Below are positions 1-9,284 of a stretch of 64,000 bases of DNA, one piece after another (position 1 is the first letter of the stretch; each line of letters begins with the position of its first letter). Origin of the DNA: Isochrysis galbana (Eukaryota; Haptophyta; Isochrysidales; Isochrysidaceae); contig CM030931.1 in assembly GCA_018136815.1 (NCBI GenBank), forward strand, positions 5,400,148-5,464,147, read 5' to 3'. The position numbers and the translations under genes are program-made. Below the pieces are notes generated by a model, which had not been told where the DNA came from, made no database searches, and saw nothing but the letters and a program-made list of their open reading frames with translations.

Positions 1-585
1 TCTTCTCGATGTTGCCCGGAATGGTGAACACATCGCCTGCATCGCAGAGGGTCATCTGCTCACGCAGGTCGACGCCCATCTCGTAGTTGTACGGCGAGTA
101 GAGCGCGGAGATTCGACGGATGCCTTGAGGGCCGAAGCGAGTGCCTGCGTGGTGTGCGAGGAGTGTGTCGAGTGATAGGTTGTACTTTCTCTCTCTCTCA
201 CTCTCTCTCTCACTCACTCACCTGAACGGTAGGTGGTTCCTCCATCAAACGGCACTCCAATCACCGCCGCGTCGTACTGGCCGACGAGACGCACATCCTC
301 AAGGTAGGGAGCCTTCATGAAGGTGTTGATCCCCGCGAAGTGTGGCTGCTCGCCCCTGGCGAACGTGGGGATGTCCCTGTCCTTGATGGAGGAGGCGCCC
401 GCGAGGCCGAGAGTGAGGCAGCGCTCCACTTCCCTCTTGTGGGCATCTGTGGGCAACTCGCCTTCCTTGACGGCGGAGCGCCAGCCCTTGGTGGATGGGT
501 TGAGCGGGTCGGGGTGATGATGACGCGCCAGGCGGCGTGAGAGGGGTAGGAGAGCGCGGCGGCGGAAGGGGAGGGAGGGAGGCAT
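1..585 (-). CDS. Agmatinase / ureohydrolase, 5' part (window-truncated)
   Basis: Ureohydrolases of the agmatinase/arginase family hydrolyse agmatine (or arginine) to putrescine (or ornithine) plus urea with a binuclear Mn centre. Two exons are visible on the minus strand: 222-585 (ATG at 585) and 1-144, which runs off the window. The intron at 145-221 is GTGAGT...GCAG. Spliced in phase, the join reads FDGGTTYRSG-TRFGPQGIRR, followed by YNYEMGVDLREQMTLCDAGD, the usual N-terminal half of bacterial-type agmatinases. The metal ligands lie beyond the edge. The N-terminus (MPPSLPFRRRALLPLSRR) is Arg-rich with no acidic residues for about 24 residues, which suggests a mitochondrial presequence. The start was chosen because everything upstream in frame is low-complexity Ser/Leu/Pro sequence. 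The family call is strong; agmatinase rather than arginase is inferred from the motif style. Confidence 0.9.
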
Positions 586-589
586 CGCA

Positions 590-1170
590 GGCGGAAAGAG
601 GGTGGGCTGGGGAGGGGAGAGAGAGAGAATGGGGGGAGAGAGGAGGGCAGGGAGATGTAAATAAAAGGCTGTGGAGAGAGGAAAATGAGAGGCCGTTGGG
701 GAGGACGGGGTGTGGGGGGTGAGCAGAAGGGCTTCGGGGGGGGGGAAGGGGGGTTCGTCGTCGGGGGGGGAGGGGGGAGGGGAGATGGGGGGGGAGGGAG
801 GGGAGAGAGAGGGGGGGTGGGAGGGCGGGAGGGAGAGAAAGAGAGAGAAAGGGAGAGAAAGGGTGAGAGAGGGACGGAGGGAGGGAGCGGCCGCCGAGGA
901 GGTCCTCTCTCCTCTGAGGTCGCACGCAATATATATATGTGGACTCCCCAGGGGGGGGACGAGAGGAGGGGGAGAGAGGAAGAGAGGGCGAAAAGAGAGA
1001 GAGGGTAGCGGCTGAGAGAGAGAGAGAGAGAGAGAGGGAGGGAGGGAGGGAGGGAGGGAGAGAAGAGAGGGAGAGAAGAGAGAGAGAGAGAGGGAGGGAG
1101 GGAGGGAGAGAGAGAGAGAGAGTCTCGTCATCACGAGAGAGAGGGGATTGTGACGGGAGTTTATGCTGAA
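590..1170. repeat. Polypurine low-complexity tract upstream of agmatinase
   Basis: Almost unbroken G/A on the plus strand (CT on the sense strand of the agmatinase gene), with GA, GGGA and GGGAGA units. Long open frames here are artefacts of the repeat. It borders the start codon at 585 and may hold the promoter. Confidence 0.9.
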
Positions 1171-1185
1171 GCCGGGTGTACTCAC

Positions 1186-2800
1186 TTCACATAAGAGAGA
1201 GATCCCACATCATGTGAGATTAGAAAACAGGCGGTGAACAAGAAGAAAGAAGAGAGAGAAGAGAGAGGCGTGGGAGAGGGCGGAGTGCAGCGAGGGGAGG
1301 GTGGGTAGTCTAATCTACCCAGAAGAAGAAGAGATGAGAGAGAGAGAGAGGGTAGATGGACAGCGTGTGTGTGGGGGGGGGGAGTCCCGTGTAAGGGGGC
1401 GGGAAGAAAAAGAGAGAGAGTCTCGTCGGCGAGCCGCGCGAGCTCGTGGGAGAGAGATGGCGGGAGCTCTCGGGCTGCTTGCTGCTTGGACGGAAGGGAG
1501 GGGAGGGGGGGAGGGGGGGGGAGGGCACGGGCTCGAACTGGGTCAAGCAGGAGCAGGACGTCACAAAGCCCACAGCCCACAGCAAAGCGACTCAACACTC
1601 AAAACCTCGAAGTTGGTAGACTGTGAAACTAGGCCCATTGGGCCACATAGTGGGCCGGGCCACATTAGAGGGTTTTTGCAGGGCTCAAGAAGGTCCCAAC
1701 AAGAGGCCCCCTCAATACCACCTGGGCACCTGGGCGCTCTTGGGGCTCTATTGGTTGGGGCCTCGTTGCAAAAGGTGAAACGCGCGTTCTCCTCTCCAAT
1801 AGTGGCTCGACTTGCCTTTTCCTCTGCAGTTCTGTCGAACACGCGATGACTACAGGCTCATAGGCAGAGGGCCGTTCGATCGAGCCGGCAGCTGACGCGG
1901 CCGTAGAGGGTTCGTTGATTGCTGCTTGCGGGCTTGCGGGAAGATGTCTGAAAGGTCATAGTAAGAATCGGGTCTGACCGTGTCTGCCATCGAACGCTGC
2001 GAGCGAAGAGGTAGACGGAAGGTCGGAGGATTGCAACGCGTGGCGTCGGAGAGTAGAGACGAGACTAGCTAGCGAGCTAGTGGAAGAGAGAGAATGAGAA
2101 TGAGAGCTTCTTAGGTCCAAGGTAGACACGAGGGACTACAATGCGTGGACTCAAAAAAGGTTCCTGATCCACAGAGACACACGAACTAAACCAAACGGGG
2201 CGAAAGCTAACCGCACTTGGACGAACGGCCAAGCGTCGGCACCAAGGCAACTTAGCAGCGCACAGGCGTGCGACAGAGGAGTCGGCCCAACGAGGGCAGA
2301 CCTCGCCGGGGGAGCTGCGACCGCGAGGTATAACAGAAGACAGACGACAATCGTGGAACGTTTGATGACATCAAGAGAAAGTAGGAGAAGAGGCGAGATA
2401 CCCATCAACGAGACCTTGAGACTTAAAATAACTCACCGGCTAGAAGTAAAAGTCTGTCCTCGTATGGAATACGACACTCCCCGACTAAATTCGAGTCGTC
2501 TCGACGAGCGGCATGGAAGGAGAACAGAGTAACCGAAATAGAAGAAATCCAGAATTAGAACTACAAGGCGAGAGAAACCAAAGATAACCGAGAAACCAAA
2601 CGTTGAAGGCGACGCTTAAAATAGAAGATGAGAGCACCCGTGGGCCCTTTGAGCACAAATTTGGAAGCTTGACGCGGCAACCTATTTGTACGCATCGTCC
2701 CACCCATTTCTCCCTTTTACAGGAGTTTTGCTCGGGTGTTGCGGTGGGTGCAACCGCAGACGACACGCGTCTCATCTCCTGCAATTAGCGGCAATCAACG
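1186..2800. other. Intergenic stretch, no gene recognised
   Basis: Begins with more G/A-rich sequence to about 1540, then mixed-composition DNA. Open frames are short (under 100 codons), lack recognisable motifs and have no clear GC3 bias. I see no RNA gene or complete mobile element. Confidence 0.5.
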
Positions 2801-2809
2801 GAGAAAGAG

Positions 2810-3556
2810 ATGATACAATCTGCAACAACAACGAAAGCGAGGGAATGCGGGTGGTTCACGATGCAGGACGGAATTGTTGTCGTCAACCCGGTGGTCGTGA
2901 CTGTCGCGGCTTCTCTCGCAGCGGTGGCGGTGGCTTCTCTTGCAAATAACATGCGCAAGGTCCTAGTACGTGTTTCACGTATGGGGACGACCGTGAACCA
3001 AGAGGAGGAGGTGACCCAAGGGGAGGAGGTGACCCAAGGGGAGGGGACGACTTCGGTCCCAGATGGCCAGGTGGGCTCGGACATGAAGGATCCACACCTC
3101 CTCGCTCAGCACATTTCGTCCGTGCTCATCGCTGTCCGCAACACGAAGCGTAAAGCTGACCTCGTCATAGATGAAAACCTACAGAATTGGCTTAAAAGCA
3201 TAGAAAATTTGTCCTCTCCCCACAGAAGATTCTCCTTCCCCGAGTTGGGGGGGGTTGCCGTAGAAGTTTCTCCCCATAGAAAAACGGATGGTTCAGTTGA
3301 TCGGATGTTAACCATAACAAATCAGGAACACACCAGGGGCTTCTCTGACTATCTCAGTAAATACACAGAACAACTCCGAGACGTTGATGTAAACAGGCTC
3401 AGTGAGTTTATCAACATGATAGAAGAATACGATGACATCGAAAATGAGTACAACAATGAAGTGGGGCTTCTCAAAAAAGTAATTTTGGTCTACATATGCC
3501 ACCGACCCGCCACGTCGAGGGGGTCTGTGTCGCATTCGCGAATCGACGCTCGTTAG
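2810..3556 (+). CDS. Unrecognised AT-richer ORF with hydrophobic N-terminus
   Basis: A 248-codon frame that I do not recognise. Near residues 23-47 it has a hydrophobic Val/Ala stretch (IVVVNPVVVTVAASLAAVAV), a possible membrane anchor, then an acidic segment with two copies of EEVTQGE, and then a charged, Leu/Ile-rich helical region (residues about 90-225) with normal globular composition. The last roughly 20 residues look like run-off into unrelated DNA. Codon use is clearly AT-richer than in the host genes, which suggests foreign or old mobile DNA. A second AT-rich frame lies at about 4300-4789 on the same strand, beyond a gypsy fragment; the two may be parts of one interrupted gene. This is inference only. 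Confidence 0.4.
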   Translation: MIQSATTTKARECGWFTMQDGIVVVNPVVVTVAASLAAVAVASLANNMRKVLVRVSRMGTTVNQEEEVTQGEEVTQGEGTTSVPDGQVGSDMKDPHLLAQHISSVLIAVRNTKRKADLVIDENLQNWLKSIENLSSPHRRFSFPELGGVAVEVSPHRKTDGSVDRMLTITNQEHTRGFSDYLSKYTEQLRDVDVNRLSEFINMIEEYDDIENEYNNEVGLLKKVILVYICHRPATSRGSVSHSRIDAR

Positions 3557-3875
3557 GCTTCTCTCTCCTCTTCGTTCGGTATTTATCGCTATAATTCTCT
3601 CGTTCTCGTTCTCGGTCAAAAACTTCGCGTGGACGCCTAGGATCTAGGGTTGTGGAGCGCCCTCTCTCTTTCTCTCGAAGAGAAGGGAAGTTTCCCCACC
3701 TTTCTTCCTCCCAGGCGCGGGGAAACCGTTCGGCTACCGCGGGGGAAGAATTCGGCGACCGCGGGGGGGAAATTCGGCGACCGCGGAGGAGCGGCAGAGA
3801 TAAAGAAAACGAGTGTAGAACCAACGAAACGAGGGCAAGACGGTCAGAACTCGCCGGAGGTGACAACCAAGTCTA

Positions 3876-4292
3876 CTCAATTTGAGAGCCCAGCGCATTA
3901 AGCGTGATGCTGGTCCCCCTTGGACGGTGTCCTTCATCGTATGTAGCCAACGTAGAGCTTGGTGGTCTATAACAAGCCGAAAATGGCGGCCCCAGAGGTA
4001 AGGGCGCCAATTACGGATGCTCTCGAGAGCGGCGAGTAGCTCCACCTCGGTGGTGCTCCAGTGTCGCTCGGCAGCAGTCAGCCGACGGCCATAATACGCC
4101 ACAACATGTTCGTGACCATGATCATCAATCTGGGAAAGCACGCCGCCAATGCCGAGGGTGCTCGCGGCGTCGGTCTTGACGATGAACTCTTTATCCTGGC
4201 GCGGCGCGGCCAACACCGGCGCCGATGTAATAAGCTCAATGAGGCGCTGGACAGCGCGCTGCGCAACGGCAAGGAGCGAGGGGCGAGTTACG
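3876..4292 (-). pseudogene. Ty3/gypsy retrotransposon RNase H fragment
   Basis: The minus strand encodes the end of a reverse transcriptase and the RNase H domain of a Ty3/gypsy polyprotein: a segment ending in TSAPVLAAPRQDKEFIVKTD, then GIGGVLSQIDDHGHEHVVAY, RHWSTTEVELLAALESI and FRLVIDHQALRWL. The acidic residues expected of RNase H (TDAA, the TEVELLA glutamate and VIDHQ) are present. Similarity stops after WALKLS near 3876, and the open frame continues into unrelated sequence. Reverse transcriptase, integrase, protease and LTRs are absent, so this is a broken fragment of about 420 bp. It separates two plus-strand AT-rich frames. Confidence 0.8.
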
Positions 4293-4299
4293 AGTGCAG

Positions 4300-4789
4300 A
4301 GTTCTACAAGTTACAAGTAAAACTCCGCGGCAACAAGAACGACTGGGCTCGAAGACGCCTAAGGTCGGAAGTCGATCGCGGATGCGACAATCAACGTGTT
4401 TAAAAAGCGAATGGTTTAAAAAATACAACAACGTGATCTGGGGAAGATTATACAAAGAATTCATATCGTTATGCGCAGTTGTAATAGCCGGGATAGTCGC
4501 ACTTACAATGGCGCGCCGTCGAGGCGGCGCCGAACGAGACTTTGTATCAATGACATTATTAGCTAAACCTGAGGTGAAATTGCAGGCCGTGTTAAATGAA
4601 ATAAAGGATCATGAATCATTTGACACCCTAATTCTGTGGCTATCGTTGAAGCGGCTATCTGCGCTAGGGGCGCACCCTAATAAGTTGCAGGAGGTTCTAC
4701 AACGGTTGGAACAATTTTCGAGAATACCACGTCAGGTGATAAACGCAGTAAACATCGTCCCAGTCAAGGAGCTGACGGATCGAGCATGA
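4300..4789 (+). CDS. Unrecognised AT-richer ORF segment with one membrane helix
   Basis: The open frame to the stop at 4789 has a basic N-terminal part, one strongly hydrophobic segment (FISLCAVVIAGIVALTMARRR) followed by three arginines, then a soluble Leu-rich helical tail ending PVKELTDRA. I do not recognise the family. No start codon is convincing because the frame enters from the gypsy fragment side. The composition matches the frame at 2810-3556 more than any host gene here. It could be the 3' part of the same interrupted gene or an independent relic. Confidence 0.35.
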
Positions 4790-5515
4790 CCACGGGCTCG
4801 ATATGCGATGATTCGGAAGGGAGGCGATCGGCGGAAGGCGCGGCGAAGGAGGCATAAGCGACGCTTTCCGCAAAGAATAAGAGATGATCAAATTTTTCCC
4901 GATCCCCCCCCCTCCCCCCCCCCCTCTCCCTCCCAGTCCCACTCCGTTGCGCCGCGCCGCCCTCCCCTCAACCTCTCACACCTCTTTCTAACGTGCACAC
5001 GTGGATTATTTGGTAAACTGAAGCATCCAAATGGCTGCTTCGCCCCTGGGCCTATTTTCTCCATTATTCCATACTACGATCTCGACCTATTGTGTTGCAA
5101 ATGGGTGGGAATGTGGGGAAGGATGTCCCTGAGGCTCCCCCAGCACCTCATGGGCACCCGTCAAGGCGTTGGCGAGCAGGGACGAAATATGTCGTTTGAA
5201 GCATCCATTTGCATGCTCCGGCAGTGGCAGTGGCAGTAAACAGTTAAAGTGTAAAGTGTAAAGCCCCCAGGAGTCTTTTCTTGGGCTTCGGAGAACGGTC
5301 AAAACATGCACCCCCCCCCCCCCCCCCGCACGTCAGTAGTTATAAATCAGTGTTTGACCGCCCTAGATTTTGTGGGGGGCCGATGCCTGCCACCGGCCAC
5401 TGCCAACCCATCGCGCCGTGCCCGCGCCTTCGGACGGGCTGCACAGTGCACAATACATAGTAGTAAACTAGCCCCCCCCCCCCCCCCCCCGGCCGACCCC
5501 CTGCGTTCGGCGGCG

Positions 5516-6826
5516 ATGGCGTCGGCGCTGCGCCTCCGGCTTCTCCCATCTCGTGCGGCGTGTGTGCGCGTGGCGTGGCGTGGGCACGGCGCGCACGGCC
5601 ACTCACACGGCCACTCGCACGACTCACGCGCCGGTGGAGAGCTCCGCTCCACCCTGCCCCCGCTGAGCGGCGCCGCTTCCATCGCCGGAGCGCGAGGCCC
5701 TCTGCCTATTGGGCTCGAACTGGCTCGTGCTCTGGGCAATGTGGGCCGCGCGCTGGAGTCTCACGCGCAGGCGCTCGTCTCACCATACGCTGACACCTTC
5801 GAGTCCGTCTGGTACGGCCGAGGCCTCCTGTGGAGGCGTGCGCCCAGCGGAGAGTGGGAAGCAACGCTCGCGGAGGAAGAGCTCGCCGCGCTTCGCACGC
5901 GCCAGGCGATGCCGAGCACGCGGCCGGCAATGCTCTCACTCTACTTCGGCGACGACCGAACTGCACTCGTCAAGACACTAGGCTCCGATGGCAGAGAGCG
6001 CTTCCTCTCCATGTTGAGGCTTGATGGTACATGCCCAGCATCATTGCCGGAAGCGCCGTGCCTGCACATCCACCACGCGCAAAGTCGACGCGCTGTGGCC
6101 GCGTCCGTCCTCGGCCCGCGCGCCGCTGGCCCCTTACACCCACGTCGACGCGCCACGTAGGCCTCGACTACCGCGCGCACGACGGCTGGACCGTGCTTCG
6201 CGAGCTCATTAGCTCGTCGCCATATTGTGGGGGCAGCACTGATAGCTCCGCTGGCAGCCTGGCAGAAATCCGCTTGCTGCTCGAGGAGTACCTGAGGATC
6301 GAGCACGGTGGCGGCGCACACGACGCCGAAGCGGCTGCGGCTCTATTCTCGGAGCGAGCCAGCCTGCTGGCCGTCGGTAGCTCCCCCGCCGGAGAGCCAC
6401 CGAGCGCGTGGTGAGCCGCATCGATCCCCCTCCCTTCCCACTCCCACTCTCCTCACTTTGCAACCCTATTTGCGCAACGGGACCGCTGGTCAGCTGATCC
6501 ACACCACCCGCCCGCGCCGTACCACTTGCAGGTCGGCTCCGGCAGGGGTTCTCCTTGAGGTTCCCCTCCACGAGTATCTAGCCAGTATCGCCAGGCAGAC
6601 TCCACACGAGCCTGCTAGCGGTGCGCATGATGCCATCATCGCCATCGACTTGCTCCCATGCCAATCTGCAGCTGCCGCCATGCTGCGCATAGGCAACGGG
6701 GCGCGCGACAGGCTATTTGTCGACCACTTGCTGCTAGCGCGCGACGAAATCGCGTCGGGATGTGCAACCCTAGGCACCTGGCGCATTTTGTCCAAGACGT
6801 TCGCGCCAGGCCCATGGCCATCGTGA
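5516..6826 (+). CDS. Tandem NTF2-like / lumazine-binding-like protein, organelle-targeted
   Basis: Three exons join in phase: 5516-6026, 6161-6410 and 6532-6826 (donors GTACAT and GTGAGC; acceptors CGTAG and TGCAG), giving 351 residues. Two copies of an NTF2-like fold of the Lumazine_bd_2/SnoaL type follow one another. The first (about residues 70-190) ends RERFLSMLRLDG-LDYRAHDGWTVLREL across intron 1. The second (about 200-345) begins IRLLLEEYLRIEHGGGAHD and ends LFVDHLLLARDE...TWRILSKTF, the characteristic C-terminal strand pair. Such domains bind small ligands or act as delta-5-steroid isomerase-like enzymes; the substrate here is unknown. The N-terminus (MASALRLRLLPSRAACVRVAWRG) is Arg-rich and lacks acids, like a mitochondrial presequence, followed by a His/Gly/Ser linker. 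Domain call from motif style; exact function unknown. Confidence 0.72.
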
Positions 6827-7687
6827 GCCGCAGAGCGCGGCTCGTCTCACATGGGCGTCCCGTGGCATGCTCGTTTACAGAGGTCCGAGACCTTATGCCG
6901 TCTGGCGTCCGGCCTTACCCCCCTCCGAGCGAGAGTGCCCGACTTGTTTCGGCGGCAGTCGCCATCCCAGCGCAGCACACGCGCTAACCATTCGCGACCG
7001 CCCGACGATCAGCGTCAGATCATTTGCCTATATCTACCAAATTCGGTCATCAACAATTCAGTGCCATTACGTATCCGTCGCATTCTGATAATGGCGCCAG
7101 AGCACAGTGCTCCATGCCCAGACAGCTTTGTCGCTACTCGAGTCAGGCTGGCTGCCTGCAGCTACACGGACCCGGAGGCCGCCAAGATAAACGGGCTCAT
7201 CCTCGGCAGCTCTCTATTGAAATCTTCGCCTCTCGCGCCTGCCCTAGTATGTTTGCTTATGCAACGCGTCCACAGGTGATCATAAAGAGAGTTCGTGCAA
7301 GCAAGTAGTGAAAGCCTGAGCGCACCAGCGCTTCGAGCAAGAGTAAGCTCTCGACTCCTAAAGATGCACATGGGCTCCTAAACGTTAACTAACCTTATAC
7401 TCAACTACGTAAATACTGAATACTGATTACTTATTTCACGATGGCACATTAGAAGGTACAACTTGAGGTTCGCTTCTTTTTTTTTTACGCTCTCCCCGTC
7501 TATTTTTGCCCCTAAACTTTGCCGGTCGGAGGGATAGTGGCCACCTGCCACATTTTATATTTTGCCACCAAAAATGTACGATTAGATGCAAGACCTCCAA
7601 AACTACCTCCCCCCCCTACCCCTACCCCCTTGGCGGTAATCACACCCGGCATTACGCACGCAATACGCATTACGTATTGGAGCTCCA
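6827..7687. other. Downstream region of NTF2-like gene, nothing recognised
   Basis: Mixed DNA without a supported gene. From about 7455 it contains ACTTGAGGTTCGC plus a T-run, which resembles sequence at 23100-23130 before hairpin-start copy B, so this part probably belongs to dispersed repeats. Confidence 0.4.
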
Positions 7688-9035
7688 CCTATCTTTAAAA
7701 AGATAGGGTCATGGACCGCGCGCCGCTCCCCTCCTCCCCTGCCGTCACTCCCGCCGCGCCGGCTGATCGGGCCGTGACCGTGGCCGCGCCGCCGAAGCGC
7801 GCGCGCGCTGCACCCAAGCAAGCGACCGACTAGGTGCGCACGAGCCTCGGCCCGTGCCACCGCCCACAAGCTGCACACCAACATGGCCACCAAGGACACA
7901 CCCACCAACAAAGCCCCACAGCCACCTGCAGCCAGCCACAAACTGGCCCACTGCGACACACAGTCGCCTCCCACAGGGAAAGCCTTCGGGCTGGGCCCCT
8001 ACATACACAACCGAGGTACCGGCCTCATGCAACAGCGTGAGGTGCAGGCCAAGTCAGTCAACACAAACCTCCTGGAGCACTAGCTGAGAATCGCACGCGC
8101 ACTCGAAGGAGCGGCACCACGGGCCGGTCCATAAAGGGACTTGCCTACTTGCCTACCCATCCATGACCCATGACCGCCCCAAGACCAGCAACTAGGAGGA
8201 CCTAAAACGACACGGCTCTCTCCGCACATCGCCTTTTCCCCCCGCGCGAGTTTGGATCTCTCATCGACCCTCCGCGTTGGCTTCAGCGAACGAGTTTCAC
8301 TTTAACGATAGTTCGAACCCTTCGTTTGCGTAGTTTTGCGCTCTCTTTCCGTATTTCTTCGCGCATGACGAGCGATCGCGACGCTCAGCTTTCGCCGCGC
8401 GGGAGGGGGTTGTTCAGTTGTTCATCGTATGATTCCGGAGTGTTTACGTTAGTTTTCTGAGCCCAAGGTCGTCGGATTTCGGGTTTTAGTGAGTGATTGT
8501 GTAGCAACTTCGTCGAGTCCCACCGTGTTCCCAAGCCAGTCCCCCGTAGCCCTTAACTAATTCCCGAGTCTATACCCCGAGCCAACGAGTCAATACAAGT
8601 CAAGCACGCGCCTGAAGTCGCCTGCCACCACCCCCACAAGCCTCCTTCGCACACTTCCGCGCCCTCCGTGCGTCGTGCGTCGTGCGTCGATCGTCATGCC
8701 CGTAGTCACTCCCGAGGAAAGCTCCATGAGTCCCCCGCAAGAACCGCGTTCCGCGCTAGCTGCCGGCGCGGCCTCGCAGGCAATCTCCAACCAAGAGTGA
8801 GATCAGCCTTGCTCTGACACATAGAAAGAAGCTAGACTGGCCTAATCACCAATAACAACTAGGTAGGCGACAACAACCAAACCCGACCACTAGTCCGACC
8901 TCCCGGCATCACTCAAGCATTCCCACCTTGACCTTGAAGCACCTAGGGCAAATGATGCCCCACGCAAAAGGCCCAAGCGGAAACAGAAGTTTGTGCACAG
9001 CCGCGCGTGTGGTGTGGATATTAAGAAGTTTTTAT
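7688..9035 (+). mobile_element. Hairpin-start retroelement copy A (decayed)
   Basis: The copy opens with a perfect hairpin (stem CCTATCTT/AAGATAGG, loop TAAA, 7688-7707) followed three bases later by ATGGACCGCGCG at 7711, the same layout as nine other starts in the window. The frame from 7711 gives a short Pro/Ala/Arg-rich peptide ending at a TAG near 7832. A sequence near 9019-9035 (TATTAAGAAGTTTTT) matches the 3' tail of the LINE at 45687-49216, so the right end is probably there. No reverse transcriptase is visible, and I could not establish a target duplication. The end coordinates are inferred. Confidence 0.5.
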
Positions 9036-9284
9036 TATCATTGGTCGTCGCCGTCCTCTTGCCTGCCTTTGAGCAGCCTCTCTCCCCTGCCGCCCTAACC
9101 CTAACGTTTGCCCCCTTTGACTACCACTAGTAATTAAAATAACCTTTAGAGCACCACCTTTAACATCACCCGCATTAGCATTAGACTTGTTGTCCATAAT
9201 ACCGTCTGTTGTGTGGTGGGATACATAGATTAGCGTCGATGATATGTGCCGGAGATGGATGGGATGATAAACTTGTACCGTTCC

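Noticed and set aside
590-1170. Several 60-320 codon frames across GA/CT tracts (also at 12340-13150, 34400-34615, 37510-37800, 51000-51600, 56440-57060)
   Set aside because: They encode only Arg/Glu/Gly or Ser/Leu/Pro repeats and stay open because the repeat lacks stop codons.
9090-9105. CCCTAACCCTAA telomere-like words (also near 18494)
   Set aside because: Only two units each; expected by chance in C-rich DNA, with no extended array.
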